NCBI RefSeq assembly: GCF_000739655.1
Contig: NZ_BATR01000125.1
Coordinates: 1 to 64,000 of the forward strand
DNA from: Verrucomicrobium sp. BvORR106
Lineage (GTDB): Bacteria; Verrucomicrobiota; Verrucomicrobiia; Verrucomicrobiales; Verrucomicrobiaceae
DNA length: 64,000 nucleotides
Direction: 5' to 3'
Every line of letters starts with the position of its first letter. Position 1 is the first letter of the stretch. The notes under the pieces are model-generated. The model saw only the letters and a program-made list of their open reading frames with translations. It did not search any database and was not told the DNA's origin. This document shows positions 44,459 through 53,790 of this stretch, one piece after another. The position numbers and the translations under genes were made by a program.

Positions 44459-45346
44459 TCAAGCTGTCTTCAGGCGACGGCGACGCAGAGCCAGGATGGC
44501 GGAGGCTCCCAAGACCAAGACCACACTGCCAGGTTCCGGCACGGGAGTGATGATTCCCAGAATCTCCTGACGGTAGCCGGATACGAGCGAATCGATGCTG
44601 ACCTGTTCGTCACCACCGGGAAGTGTGATAGTGCCCGCCACGGAATGCACCCCTACCAGCTCCAGGACACCATTGTTGATGATGAAGGTCGGAGCCCCGG
44701 AGTCCCCGGACTGGAAAAAGGTGTCGTACAGCACGTCCGCGTCATAGATCGCAGTGGCGGACCAGCCGTTCACCACGGAGACGCTCCGCTCCGCCACCCC
44801 CAGGATGCCATCATCCAGATCCAGCACGTTCGTGCCGACGCGGAAGTTTTGGTACGAACCCTGGCCGGAATTGCCCACCACAAAGACGTCTTCCCCTTCC
44901 AGGATGTTGGGGTTCGCCAGCGGGTTGAAGATTTCGTACGTCGTGATGTTGCTGCTGATGGAGGAGGTCAGGCGGCCGATCCAGATGTCGCTCAGGCCCT
45001 GGTCTGTCATGAGCTGGATGCCAAAGGAGGTGTCCACCGTGTAGTCCTCGAACCCACCCGAAAGGCTGTCACTCAGGTAGAAGCGCACGTTGTCCGTACC
45101 TGCCACGGGATGGTAGTGCCCTACGGAGATGAAGTACTCGTCGGAGATCATCGTGACCCACCGACCATCGGAGGTCTGTCCCACTCCGCTCCAGTCGTAC
45201 CCGGCCCCGATGAAGTTGGCGCTGCCGTTCAGGCGCTCATTGGCGTTGGCGTCATAGCTCGCCACCTGGAGAGCGGCCGACAGCGTACCCAGCGTGCACC
45301 AGAGGCCGCACGCGAGGGTGAGGGCTGATTTGGCCAAGAAACGCAT
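44459..45346 (-). CDS. PEP-CTERM trypsin-like protein
   Basis: A 295-residue exported protein. The signal peptide ends near LSAALQ. The catalytic triad of a chymotrypsin fold can be traced: His in SVGHYHP, Asp in SDIWIGRLT, and Ser in SGDSGAP. The C-terminus VPEPGSVVLVLGASAILALRRRR is a PEP-CTERM sorting signal (Pro-Glu-Pro, membrane helix, Arg cluster). The exosortase that would process it is not in the window. A paralog follows at 45439-46287. Confidence 0.9.
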   Translation of the reverse strand: MRFLAKSALTLACGLWCTLGTLSAALQVASYDANANERLNGSANFIGAGYDWSGVGQTSDGRWVTMISDEYFISVGHYHPVAGTDNVRFYLSDSLSGGFEDYTVDTSFGIQLMTDQGLSDIWIGRLTSSISSNITTYEIFNPLANPNILEGEDVFVVGNSGQGSYQNFRVGTNVLDLDDGILGVAERSVSVVNGWSATAIYDADVLYDTFFQSGDSGAPTFIINNGVLELVGVHSVAGTITLPGGDEQVSIDSLVSGYRQEILGIITPVPEPGSVVLVLGASAILALRRRRLKTA

Positions 45347-45438
45347 GAGTCAGGGCGGCTTGGGGCTGCGCTATGATATTTCCAATCAACGCAAAAATAT
45401 CATTTAACCCTGACAATGCCAGACAATACTTGGGAATA

Positions 45439-46287
45439 TCAGACCGGGAGGCGCTTCCGCCGCACCCCCATCGACCCCAGGGCCAGCAGGAGAAATGCCA
45501 TCTTCCCCGGCTCTGGAACCGTCGAAAACGGGATGCCCGCTGCCGTCAGGCTGGCCAGATAGAGGGCAAGGAGGTCATCCACAGAAGTCGTGCCCCCTAC
45601 CCCATAGTGCGTGCCCAGCAGGACAAGCTGGCCGTTGTAGATCGTGAAGGTGGGGCTGCCGGAGTCTCCCGATTCCAAGAGGGCCTCGCCGAGGGTTGGG
45701 TCCTGATCCCAGACCAAGCCCTTCTTAAAGACACCGGGAGCAACTTCCACATCCAACAGGCCTTCGGAGATATTGGTGCCGATCCTTGGTGACCCGCCAC
45801 TGCCGTGTCCGTAAACCAGGAGAGAGAGCCCTTCGAAGTCGTCATAGTCCGAGGAATCGAAGATCGCGTACGAGGCGATCGAGGGCGAGACGGTGGTGGT
45901 GAGGCGACCGATCCTCAAGTCCCCCAAGGCGTCCGATACCTCACCCGTGGGAGCAAACGAAAAGCTGGTGTCCACCGTATAGGTCAAAATGGTGCCATCC
46001 GCCGCTCTGAAGGAAATCGACAATCCGATCGGGTAATGTCCCGAGTACACAAAGTACTGGTCACTGATCATCGTGATGGACTTCTGCGGCTCACCCGTGC
46101 TCCAGCCCACGCCGGAGAAGTCGTAACCGGCACCTACAAAACCCGCGCTGGAGTTGACCACAGGAGTTGTGGGATACCCCGACGCAAACCGGTCATGCAG
46201 CGCCGGGTCATACCCGACGATGGTGACAGCCTGCGCCGCAACAGCAATGCACAAGTAGATAAAGGAAATAACAACGTGACGGACCAT
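45439..46287 (-). CDS. PEP-CTERM trypsin-like protein, paralog
   Basis: A 282-residue protein. Same layout as its neighbour: signal peptide (SFIYLCIAVAAQA), GAGYDFSGVGW, His in YSGHYP, LRIGRLTTTVSPSIASYAIF containing the Asp-x-x-x-G region (GDLRIGRL), Ser in SGDSGSPTF, and VPEPGKMAFLLLALGSMG with a basic end. The two genes are tandem duplicates with about 90 bp between. Both would be surface-anchored or released serine proteases. Substrates unknown. Confidence 0.9.
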   Translation of the reverse strand: MVRHVVISFIYLCIAVAAQAVTIVGYDPALHDRFASGYPTTPVVNSSAGFVGAGYDFSGVGWSTGEPQKSITMISDQYFVYSGHYPIGLSISFRAADGTILTYTVDTSFSFAPTGEVSDALGDLRIGRLTTTVSPSIASYAIFDSSDYDDFEGLSLLVYGHGSGGSPRIGTNISEGLLDVEVAPGVFKKGLVWDQDPTLGEALLESGDSGSPTFTIYNGQLVLLGTHYGVGGTTSVDDLLALYLASLTAAGIPFSTVPEPGKMAFLLLALGSMGVRRKRLPV

Positions 46288-46334
46288 GCGATTTCTCAGG
46301 GGTTTTTATCTGAGAAACCATAACTGTCCCCTTG

Positions 46335-46730
46335 CTAATCCGCCACCCTAAACGCGCCTTCCAGTACGGAAATCTTGGGTTTTTCCCCTTCAGAAAGAAT
46401 GACTTCCACAATATCGCATCGAGTCTTAATGGATTCTTTCTCTTTGAGTAGTCGCATCCACGCCTGCGCCCCACGGAGAATAAGTTTTTCCTTTACGGAG
46501 TCCACCGCGGCAGCAGGGCGGCCATAGTCAGTGCTGGTGCGCGTCTTCACCTCCACGAAGGTCAGCACCTCGCCATGGCGGCATACGATGTCCACCTCCC
46601 CACCCTTCGGGCCGCGGAAGTTCCGGTAGAGCACTTTCCGTCCATTCTTGGCCAGCCACTTGGCGGCGAGGTGCTCGCCCCAGTCTCCGATGACTCTGGA
46701 CTCGACGCGTTGACCCTTAGAGGTCGTCAA
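46335..46730 (-). CDS. yraN: YraN-family (UPF0102) protein
   Basis: About 131 residues, restriction-nuclease-like fold of the UPF0102 family. GDWGEHLAAKWLAKNGRKVLYRN is the N-terminal helix-strand, and GGEVDIVCRHGEVLTFVEVKTR holds the D and ExK of the PD-(D/E)xK site. No ATG is present at the expected place; a TTG at 46730 (or 46736) overlaps the rnhB stop and is the likely start. It ends the uvrD-like, glycosidase, rnhB run. The RNase HII/YraN pairing is common in bacteria. Confidence 0.85.
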   Translation of the reverse strand: MTTSKGQRVESRVIGDWGEHLAAKWLAKNGRKVLYRNFRGPKGGEVDIVCRHGEVLTFVEVKTRTSTDYGRPAAAVDSVKEKLILRGAQAWMRLLKEKESIKTRCDIVEVILSEGEKPKISVLEGAFRVAD

Positions 46731-47421
46731 ACACAAACGTGAGTTGAGAGACGGGCGCGAAAGAGCGGCGATGCAACGGGCAAGGACCGTGCCGGCGGAG
46801 CGCTTCCAGGTGCTCAGGCGTGCCATATCCCTTGTGTTGATCGAAGCCATATTCTGGGTAGTCCAATGCCGCGCGGCGCATGAGGCGGTCCCGGGCCACC
46901 TTCGCGATGACGCTGGCCGCCGCAATAGAGAGGCTCAGGGCATCCCCCTTGACCAGCGCGCGATGCGGCACAGGAAAGTCGGGCACGGGTGTCCCGTCAA
47001 TCAAAACCGCCTGTGGCAGGGTGGACAAACCCTGTACGGCCCGGCGCATGCCCATGCGGGTGGCCTGGAGGATGTTGATGCGGTCGATCTCGTCCACCTC
47101 GACCATCACGTGGCACCACACCACATCGGTGCGCCCCATCAGCTCATCATAGATGCGCTCGCGCCGCAGCTCATTGAGCTGCTTGGAATCATGCAACTCT
47201 GCGTGCGTGAAATCGTCCGGCAGGATCACGGCCGCCACACTCACCGGTCCGGCCAGAGGCCCCCGCCCTGCCTCGTCCACCCCAGCCACCAGTTGGTGAC
47301 CTTCCTGGCGCAGCTCCAACTCATAGCGGAAGGTGGGGCGCGCCGATCCCAGCAACGCCTTCCCCTTCGCCACCGCTTTCTTGCGGGCTGCGGCTGAGCG
47401 TTTGGCGGGAGACTTCTTCAC
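46717..47421 (-). CDS. rnhB: Ribonuclease HII
   Basis: A 234-residue RNase HII, which cuts RNA in RNA-DNA hybrids. GVDEAGRGPLAGPVSVAAVIL is the start motif with the catalytic Asp-Glu, HDSKQLNELRRERIYDEL follows, and the second Asp lies in AVLIDGTPVPDFP. The last is the Asp in KVARDRLM. A Lys/Arg/Ala-rich N-terminal extension of about 30 residues precedes it. The GTG start overlaps the upstream glycosidase stop by four bases and the stop overlaps yraN, so the genes are translationally coupled. Confidence 0.96.
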   Translation of the reverse strand: MKKSPAKRSAAARKKAVAKGKALLGSARPTFRYELELRQEGHQLVAGVDEAGRGPLAGPVSVAAVILPDDFTHAELHDSKQLNELRRERIYDELMGRTDVVWCHVMVEVDEIDRINILQATRMGMRRAVQGLSTLPQAVLIDGTPVPDFPVPHRALVKGDALSLSIAAASVIAKVARDRLMRRAALDYPEYGFDQHKGYGTPEHLEALRRHGPCPLHRRSFAPVSQLTFVFDDL

Positions 47422-48452
47422 GGGGCGGTGACAGTGGCGTTGTTCGCAGCAGCCGCGGGCCGCGCGACGATGTAGACGGGCGAGCGCTGCAATTCGAGCA
47501 TTTGCGAACCGAAGTCAATGAGCGTGTTAAACGCGGTAAAGTGCCGGGCCGCCCCATGAAGTCGGAGGGAATACTGCAACGCCCGTCCCCCGTCCAACAG
47601 GGTGGCATGCTGGACATTGAGCCGCTGCGCCAGGGCGGTGACCTCGGAGACGTTCATCACGCCCCCGGTGCCGGAGAGGATGAAGACGATGTTCCCGTTC
47701 TGCTTCATCCCTGCGAGGGCCCGGTAGGTGACGCGATTGCCGTCAAAGTACCGGGTGCTGGGCAGGTCCACGTAGGAGAAGACCGTGTGGTTCTTCATCA
47801 GGGAGGGATACCCCTGGGAAGCCTCCTGCAGGACACCCGGCGCCTCTTCAAAGAGGGACTTGGGGCCGAACCAGGGCTTGCCCGCTTTGACAAAGAAGTA
47901 GCCCGTCCAGGCTGGGAAGGTCGAATTCCGCTGTGTGCCCTCATGCACCACCAGACCCAGGGGCTTGCCCGCGGGATCGCGGAAATTGGCCGTGATCGCA
48001 AATGAGGCCCGCTCGGTGTCGAGCCGCTCCTTCGCGGTCGTCAGGGCAAAGCCGTCCTTGAAGCTGGTCTGGAACTGATAGCTGGCCGGATTGATCTCGA
48101 TGACATTCACGGTCTCGCGCACGAGGAAGCCTGCGAGACGTTGCCCCCAGGTCCGGGCCTCGCGACGCAGCACCAGCGTGCGCCAGGTGATGCCGGTGTC
48201 CTCATCCCGCCGTACGAGGGCGCGATCCATCTCTGCCACGGTGAGGGCGGAGACCGGTTTCCATGAACCGCCGCCCAGGCGCACTTCCAATGGCGCGCGG
48301 GAATCGCGAAAGGCCAGGAACACCATCGTGCTCCGCAGGTTGAAGACATAGTCCACCGCCAGCACCGCCACCAGCCCCAGCACCATCAGGAGGCCCAGGA
48401 TCCGCCATGCACAGCCACGTTTCTTCTTCAGGGGTTTTCCGCCGGACCTCAC
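47418..48452 (-). CDS. Phosphodiester glycosidase (NAGPA/DUF2233) family protein
   Basis: A 344-residue protein with a basic N-terminus and one hydrophobic segment (ILGLLMVLGLVAVLAVDYVF, about 18-37), so membrane-anchored or exported. The DUF2233/NAGPA fold is seen as FAITANFRDPAGKPLGLVVHEG (about 153-174) and HATLLDGGRALQYSLRL (about 286-302). Family members cleave phosphodiester-linked GlcNAc and related bonds. GTG start overlaps the uvrD-like stop; operon with rnhB and yraN. Substrate unknown. Confidence 0.85.
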   Translation of the reverse strand: MRSGGKPLKKKRGCAWRILGLLMVLGLVAVLAVDYVFNLRSTMVFLAFRDSRAPLEVRLGGGSWKPVSALTVAEMDRALVRRDEDTGITWRTLVLRREARTWGQRLAGFLVRETVNVIEINPASYQFQTSFKDGFALTTAKERLDTERASFAITANFRDPAGKPLGLVVHEGTQRNSTFPAWTGYFFVKAGKPWFGPKSLFEEAPGVLQEASQGYPSLMKNHTVFSYVDLPSTRYFDGNRVTYRALAGMKQNGNIVFILSGTGGVMNVSEVTALAQRLNVQHATLLDGGRALQYSLRLHGAARHFTAFNTLIDFGSQMLELQRSPVYIVARPAAAANNATVTAP

Positions 48453-50467
48453 GCGAACACACTTCGCACGTTCCAGGTCTCCATCAAGTCTTTGGGCAGT
48501 TCTTGAAGGAATCGGGAGGGACGCTGCAGCACCTCGCCATCGCGCGCCTGGTAGTTGATCACCGGATAGGTCAGGTACAGCTCGTCCTTCGCCCGGGTGA
48601 CCGTGACGTAGAAGAGACGGCGCTCCTCCTCCAGCCCCATCTCGCCGGATTCCTCAATGACACGGTTGTTGGGGAACATGCCCTCCGCCAGCCACACGGC
48701 AAAGACGGCCTGCCACTCCAGCCCCTTGGCCTGGTGCGCAGTCGTCAGCGTGACCGCCTCGGAGTCGCGGTTGTTCGCATTCGGCTGCTCGTCCGTGTCC
48801 ACCCCACTCACGAGCGCGAGCTGGCTGAGGAATTCGGACACGTCCTTGAACCGGGTGCTGTAGTTGCTGAGCTGCTCCAGGTCCTGCTTGCGCTGGTCGG
48901 CGTTCTTGAACTTGGTGCGCATGTAGTCCTCATACACGCCCTCCATGACGCTGCGGATCATGGCCGATGGCGCAACAGGCTGGCCATCGGGATCCAGCAG
49001 CTCCTCCAGGGTGAAGGAGGTTTGCTCCCAGATTTTGGCCGCCTTCTTGGGCGCAGGCAGCTTGCGGAGACACTCGCCAAAGTCGCCCTGCGTGACCGGG
49101 CCGGCCACCGCGGCGCTTTGCAGCCAGTGGGCCCACATCTTCCCCGCGCTGGCCGTGCCCACCCCGGGAATAAGACGCACCAGTCGCATGAAGGAGACCT
49201 CGTCCTGGCGGTTCACGGCGAACTTCATGAACGCGGCCACGTCTTTCACATGCGCCTGCTCGAAGAATCGCAAACCGCTCGTGATCTGGAATGGGATGCC
49301 CCGGTTGGTCAGCTCCATCTGGATTTCCAGCGAGTGATAGTGAGCCCGGTAGATCACGGCCATCTCGTTGAACTCCATGCCTTCATCCCGCAGTTCCAGG
49401 ATACGCTGGGCCACGAACGAAGCCTGGGCGCTGGCATTGTCCAGCGGCACCAGGGCAGGCAGCACCTCCTTGCCCACGCGGGCTGGCATGAGCGCCTTGC
49501 GGAACTGGCCCTGGTTCACCTCAATGGCCCGGTTCGCCAGATGCAGCACCTCGGGCACGCTGCGGTAGTTCACCTCGATCTTGTACACCCGCGCGTTCGG
49601 ATAGCGCTGGGGGAACTCCAGGATGTTCTTCAGGTTCGCCCCGCGCCAGGAGTAGATGGACTGGGCGTCATCCCCCACCACCATGAGGTTCCCCTCGGGC
49701 CCGGCCAGCAGCTCGATCAGCTCGCTCTGAAGCAGGTTGGTATCCTGATACTCGTCCACCAGGATGAAGCGGAAGGTCCGGCGATAGCGATCCAGCAGAT
49801 CCTCATTCTCACGGAAGAGCCGGAGCGTCATCGTGAGCAGATCGTCGAAGTCCACGTTGTTCGTATCCAGCTTCTTTGCCGTGTAGAGCTCGCGGAGCTT
49901 CTCGATGCCCTGCACCACCCGCTCAAAGTACGGGTACTTGCCTTTCACCACTTGGGCGATGGTAGAGCTGGTATTGTCTGCCAGGGAGAAGATCTCCCCC
50001 AGCACCTCCGGCTTGGGGAAGCGGTAGGTCGTGGTGTCCACGCCGCTGCTGGTGACCACCGTCTCCATGAGGTCCTTCTGGTCCTCCCGGTCCATGATGG
50101 AAAAGCCCTGCCGCAGCCCCAGGCGGTCGCCGTGCTTCCTCAGCAGGCGGTTGCCGATGGAGTGGAAGGTGCCGCCCCAGAGCCGGTTCGTCTCGATCGG
50201 CAGCAGATTCTGCACCCGGTCCAGCATCTCGCGGGAGGCCTTGTTGGTGAAGGTCACCAGCAGGATGTTTTCCGGGGCAATGCCATTGTCCAGCAGGTAG
50301 GCCACCCGGTAGGTCAGCACCCGGGTCTTGCCGCTGCCTGCGCCCGCAATCACCAGGGACTGCCCCGCTGGAGCCGTCACGGCCGCGAACTGCTGTTCAT
50401 TCAGCTCCGCACGGTAATCGATACGATGAGGAGCCGGGGTGCCATGAAGCGTGTAGTCGCGGGCCAT
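48449..50467 (-). CDS. UvrD/Rep-family DNA helicase
   Basis: A 672-residue superfamily 1A helicase. Motif I IAGAGSGKTRVLTYRVA (about 40-56), Walker B/motif II ILVDEYQDTN, motif III VGDDAQSIYSWRGA, motif IV/V NYRS and VTLTTAHQAKGLEW, motif VI RRLFYVTVTRAKD. Length and order match PcrA/UvrD/Rep, which unwind DNA in repair and replication restart. Start at MARDYTLHG. It heads an overlapping operon with the phosphodiester glycosidase, rnhB and yraN. Confidence 0.95.
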   Translation of the reverse strand: MARDYTLHGTPAPHRIDYRAELNEQQFAAVTAPAGQSLVIAGAGSGKTRVLTYRVAYLLDNGIAPENILLVTFTNKASREMLDRVQNLLPIETNRLWGGTFHSIGNRLLRKHGDRLGLRQGFSIMDREDQKDLMETVVTSSGVDTTTYRFPKPEVLGEIFSLADNTSSTIAQVVKGKYPYFERVVQGIEKLRELYTAKKLDTNNVDFDDLLTMTLRLFRENEDLLDRYRRTFRFILVDEYQDTNLLQSELIELLAGPEGNLMVVGDDAQSIYSWRGANLKNILEFPQRYPNARVYKIEVNYRSVPEVLHLANRAIEVNQGQFRKALMPARVGKEVLPALVPLDNASAQASFVAQRILELRDEGMEFNEMAVIYRAHYHSLEIQMELTNRGIPFQITSGLRFFEQAHVKDVAAFMKFAVNRQDEVSFMRLVRLIPGVGTASAGKMWAHWLQSAAVAGPVTQGDFGECLRKLPAPKKAAKIWEQTSFTLEELLDPDGQPVAPSAMIRSVMEGVYEDYMRTKFKNADQRKQDLEQLSNYSTRFKDVSEFLSQLALVSGVDTDEQPNANNRDSEAVTLTTAHQAKGLEWQAVFAVWLAEGMFPNNRVIEESGEMGLEEERRLFYVTVTRAKDELYLTYPVINYQARDGEVLQRPSRFLQELPKDLMETWNVRSVFA

Positions 50468-50652
50468 TAGAGGGGGGCAAAAAGAATCGGGGACAGGAAC
50501 AAAACCGACCCCGATCAAACCACCATTCCGCCGCGAGGCAACCTCTGTGGGAAAGATTCCTTTTTCCTACAATTTCCCACATCGCAAATGAAGTGGAGTA
50601 CGTACGGCTTTTCCCCTTGCCCGTGGAACGGCGGCTGCTAAACAGTCCCTCC

Positions 50653-51807
50653 ATGCAAATCCGCAACCGTGCTTTTCTCCTCCTTGGATTGTTTGGCGTC
50701 GTCACCGCCGGTCTGACTGGCTGTAAAAAGGGCGGCGACGCTGCTGCTGATGCCGACACCATCGTGATCGGTGAGGTGGCAGCCCTCACGGGCGGTACGG
50801 CCACCTTTGGCCAGTCCTCCCATGCTGGCACGCAGATGGCGATTGACGAGGTCAACGCTGCTGGCGGGGTGCTGGGCAAGAAGATCAAGCTCGTGACCGA
50901 GGACGACCAGTCCAAGCAGGGTGAGGCCGGTATTGTGGCCAAGAAGCTCGTGAGCCGTGAGAAGGTCGTGGCCCTCCTGGGTGAAGTGGCCTCCGGCCGC
51001 TCCCTGGAAATGGCCCCCATCGCCCAGAAGGCGGGCATTCCCATGATCTCCCCTGCCTCCACGAACCCCAAGGTGACGGAGACCGGTGACTTCATCTTCC
51101 GCGTGTGTTTCATTGATCCCTTCCAGGGCACGGTGATGGCCAAGTTCGCCCTCGCCCGTGGCTGGAAGAAGGTGGCCGTGATGACGGATGTCACCCAGGA
51201 CTACAGCGTGGGGCTCTCCCAGTACTTCAAAGAATACTTCACGAAGAACGGCGGCACCATCGTGGGCGAGCAGAGCTACGCCTCCGGGGACAAGGACTTC
51301 AAGGCCCAGTTGACCTCGGTCAAGGAAGGCGCGCCCGATGCGATCCTCGCCTCCGGTTACTACAATGAAGTGGGCCTCATGTCCACGCAGGCCAAGGAAC
51401 TCGGCATCCAGGCCCCCTTGCTGGGTGGCGATGGCTGGGACTCCCCTTCCCTCGTGCAGGTGGCAGGCAAATCCATTGAGGGCTCCTTCTTCTCCAACCA
51501 CTTCTCCAACGAGGACACCGCTCCCCGGATCCAGGAGTTCGTCACCAAGTACAAGGCCAAGCACGGCACCATCCCTGACGCCATGGCGGCTCTGGGCTAT
51601 GACTCCGCCATGATCCTCGTGGACGCCATCAAGCGTGCGGGCACGACCGAAGGCAAGGCCCTGCGTGACGCGATCGCCGCCACCAAGGACTTCGAAGGCA
51701 TCACCGGCAAGATCTCCCTGGACGCCAAGCGCGACGCCAACAAGCCGGCGGTCGTCCTCACGATCAAGGACGGCAAGTTCGTCTACGTCGAAACGGTCGC
51801 TCCCTGA
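50653..51807 (+). CDS. livK: Branched-chain amino acid ABC transporter, substrate-binding lipoprotein
   Basis: A 384-residue periplasmic binding protein. Lipobox LTGC at about 20-23 after FLLLGLFGVVTAG. The mature part is the Peripla_BP_6 fold: IVIGEVAALTGGTATFGQS, NAAGGVLGKKIKLVTEDDQS, ARGWKKVAVMTDV, AALGYDSAMILVDAIKRAG. Start at MQIRNRAF. It leads the livKHMGF set. A short leader separates it from the divergent uvrD-like gene, so the promoter is in 50468-50652. Confidence 0.95.
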   Translation: MQIRNRAFLLLGLFGVVTAGLTGCKKGGDAAADADTIVIGEVAALTGGTATFGQSSHAGTQMAIDEVNAAGGVLGKKIKLVTEDDQSKQGEAGIVAKKLVSREKVVALLGEVASGRSLEMAPIAQKAGIPMISPASTNPKVTETGDFIFRVCFIDPFQGTVMAKFALARGWKKVAVMTDVTQDYSVGLSQYFKEYFTKNGGTIVGEQSYASGDKDFKAQLTSVKEGAPDAILASGYYNEVGLMSTQAKELGIQAPLLGGDGWDSPSLVQVAGKSIEGSFFSNHFSNEDTAPRIQEFVTKYKAKHGTIPDAMAALGYDSAMILVDAIKRAGTTEGKALRDAIAATKDFEGITGKISLDAKRDANKPAVVLTIKDGKFVYVETVAP

Positions 51808-51877
51808 TCCTCCCGCCGACCTCTCGTTAACTCATCTGACCTGACACCGCAGCCCCACCCTTAATCGAGAGCGCACC

Positions 51878-52801
51878 TTGGATCAGTTCGTTCAGCAACT
51901 CCTTAACGGCCTGTTCCTCGGTGCCATCTACGCGTTGATCGCGTTGGGGTACACGATGGTGTACGGGGTCCTGCGGTTCATCAACTTCGCGCACGGGGAT
52001 GTCTTCATGCTCGGGGCCTTTGGCGGACTCTATGTCCACAAGGCCCTCGCGCCCCTGCTGAATGCCCTGCCCTGGCCGCTCGCGCTCGCGGTGGTGATGC
52101 TCGCCTCCATGGCGATCTGTGCGGCCCTCGGTATCGCGATTGAATACTTCGCCTACCGGCCGCTGCGCAATCGCCCGCGGCTCAACGTCCTGATCACGGC
52201 CATCGGGGTCTCGCTCTTCATTGAGTACACCGGTCAGCTCGTCTTCGGGGCCACGCAGCAGCCGTTCCCGGCGATCATCCCCCGGCAGAACATCAGCGGT
52301 CTGGGTGGTCTGACGGTGACCATGACGCAGGTCATCGTCGTGGTGGTCACCACCGCCCTCCTCATCGGCTTGCGTTACATCGTCATGCGCACCCGGCTGG
52401 GGCTGGCCATGCGCGCCCTTTCCTTGAACCCCACCGCGGCCGCCCTCATGGGGGTGAATACCAGTGTGGTCATCTCCTTCACCTTTGGCCTCGGCTCCGC
52501 GCTCGCGGCCGCTGGCGGCATCCTGTACGCTTCGCTCTATCCCTCGGTGGATCCCTTCATGGGCATTCAGCCGGGCATCAAGGCCTTCGTGGCGGCCGTG
52601 CTGGGTGGCATTGGCAACATTCCCGGAGCGGCCCTCGGCGGCATGATCATCGGCGTGGTGGAGACCCTCGTCACCGGCTACAGCCAGAAGCTGGGCATCC
52701 CCTCGGGCTACAAGGAGGGCGTTGCCTTCATCATCTTGATTCTCATTCTGCTCTTCAAGCCTTCGGGGCTCCTGGGCAAGGTGGAACGTGAAAAGGTCTG
52801 A
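51878..52801 (+). CDS. livH: Branched-chain amino acid ABC transporter, permease LivH
   Basis: A 307-residue membrane permease with about eight helices. GYTMVYGVLRFINFAHGDVFMLGAF is the LivH N-terminal signature and the EAA-like loop lies in the C-terminal half near GGIGNIPGAALGGMIIG. Start codon is TTG (51878) preceded by a GAGAG stretch. It lies 70 bp downstream of livK, so the operon continues. Confidence 0.95.
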   Translation: MDQFVQQLLNGLFLGAIYALIALGYTMVYGVLRFINFAHGDVFMLGAFGGLYVHKALAPLLNALPWPLALAVVMLASMAICAALGIAIEYFAYRPLRNRPRLNVLITAIGVSLFIEYTGQLVFGATQQPFPAIIPRQNISGLGGLTVTMTQVIVVVVTTALLIGLRYIVMRTRLGLAMRALSLNPTAAALMGVNTSVVISFTFGLGSALAAAGGILYASLYPSVDPFMGIQPGIKAFVAAVLGGIGNIPGAALGGMIIGVVETLVTGYSQKLGIPSGYKEGVAFIILILILLFKPSGLLGKVEREKV

Positions 52802-52812
52802 ATCTGGTCACG

Positions 52813-53790
52813 ATGCAACTTCTCCTCAAGTATCGCACTCAAGCGTTTCTCCTGCTGGCCCTGCTGGTCAGCTTTGTGGTCTCTCAGGCCTCGGACAATA
52901 TTGATGGCTATGTCCTCCAGATCATGCTGGTGGCAGGCATCAATATCATCCTGGCCGTGAGCCTGAACCTGGTGAACGGGCACACAGGCCAGTTCTCCCT
53001 CGGGCACGCCGGTTTCATGGGCGTGGGGGCCTATATGTCGGCCGCTGTTTCTGTGGAGATGGGGCCTTCCATCCTTGGGCTCCTCGGCGGTCCCAGCACC
53101 CTGTCCCACGGCGTGACCTTCGTCATCGCCCTCCTGGTGGGCGGCCTCTGCGCAGCCGTGTGCGGCTGGATGGTGGGCGTGCCTTCCCTCCGTCTCCGGG
53201 GCGATTACCTGGCCATTGTCACCCTCGGGTTCAATGAGATTATCCGGGTGGTCTTCCAGAACACCTCCAGCAGCGGGCCTTTCGGCGGCGCGCTGGGCAT
53301 GCGGGGCATCCCTGACTACAGCACCTTCTTCTGGGTCTTTGGCATCGCCGCCATCTGCATCTACGTGGTGGCCAGCATGGTGAACTCCACCTACGGCCGC
53401 GGTTTCCTGGCGGTGCGGGATGATGAAGTGGCCAGCGAGTCCATGGGGGTGAACACCGTGCGCTACAAGGTGGTGGCCTTTGTCCTGGGTGCCTTCTTCG
53501 CAGGCCTCGCCGGTGGACTCTACGCCCACCTCTTCGGCGCGATCGATCCCAAGGGCTTCGGTTTCCTGAAGTCGGTGGACATCATCATCATGGTCATCCT
53601 CGGCGGCATGGGCAGCACCCTCGGCGTCGTGGTGGCCGCGATCGGCCTGACCACGCTCAATGAGCAACTCCGCGATGCGGAAAAGTTCCGCATGATCGTG
53701 TTCTCGATCCTGCTTATCGTCATGATGATTGTCCGGCCCCAGGGCCTTCTGCCTGTCACCTTTGAGAAGAAAAGGAGGAAGTCCGCATGA
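52813..53790 (+). CDS. livM: Branched-chain amino acid ABC transporter, permease LivM
   Basis: A 325-residue membrane permease. NLVNGHTGQFSLGHAGFMGVGAY is the LivM motif, and GGMGSTLGVVVAA in the C-terminal part is the loop touching the ATPase. It begins 11 bp after livH and overlaps livG by four bases (ATGA). Confidence 0.95.
   Translation: MQLLLKYRTQAFLLLALLVSFVVSQASDNIDGYVLQIMLVAGINIILAVSLNLVNGHTGQFSLGHAGFMGVGAYMSAAVSVEMGPSILGLLGGPSTLSHGVTFVIALLVGGLCAAVCGWMVGVPSLRLRGDYLAIVTLGFNEIIRVVFQNTSSSGPFGGALGMRGIPDYSTFFWVFGIAAICIYVVASMVNSTYGRGFLAVRDDEVASESMGVNTVRYKVVAFVLGAFFAGLAGGLYAHLFGAIDPKGFGFLKSVDIIIMVILGGMGSTLGVVVAAIGLTTLNEQLRDAEKFRMIVFSILLIVMMIVRPQGLLPVTFEKKRRKSA

Noticed and set aside
48407-50470. 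687-codon plus-strand open frame
   Set aside because: Runs antisense to the UvrD-like helicase, whose motifs are unambiguous.
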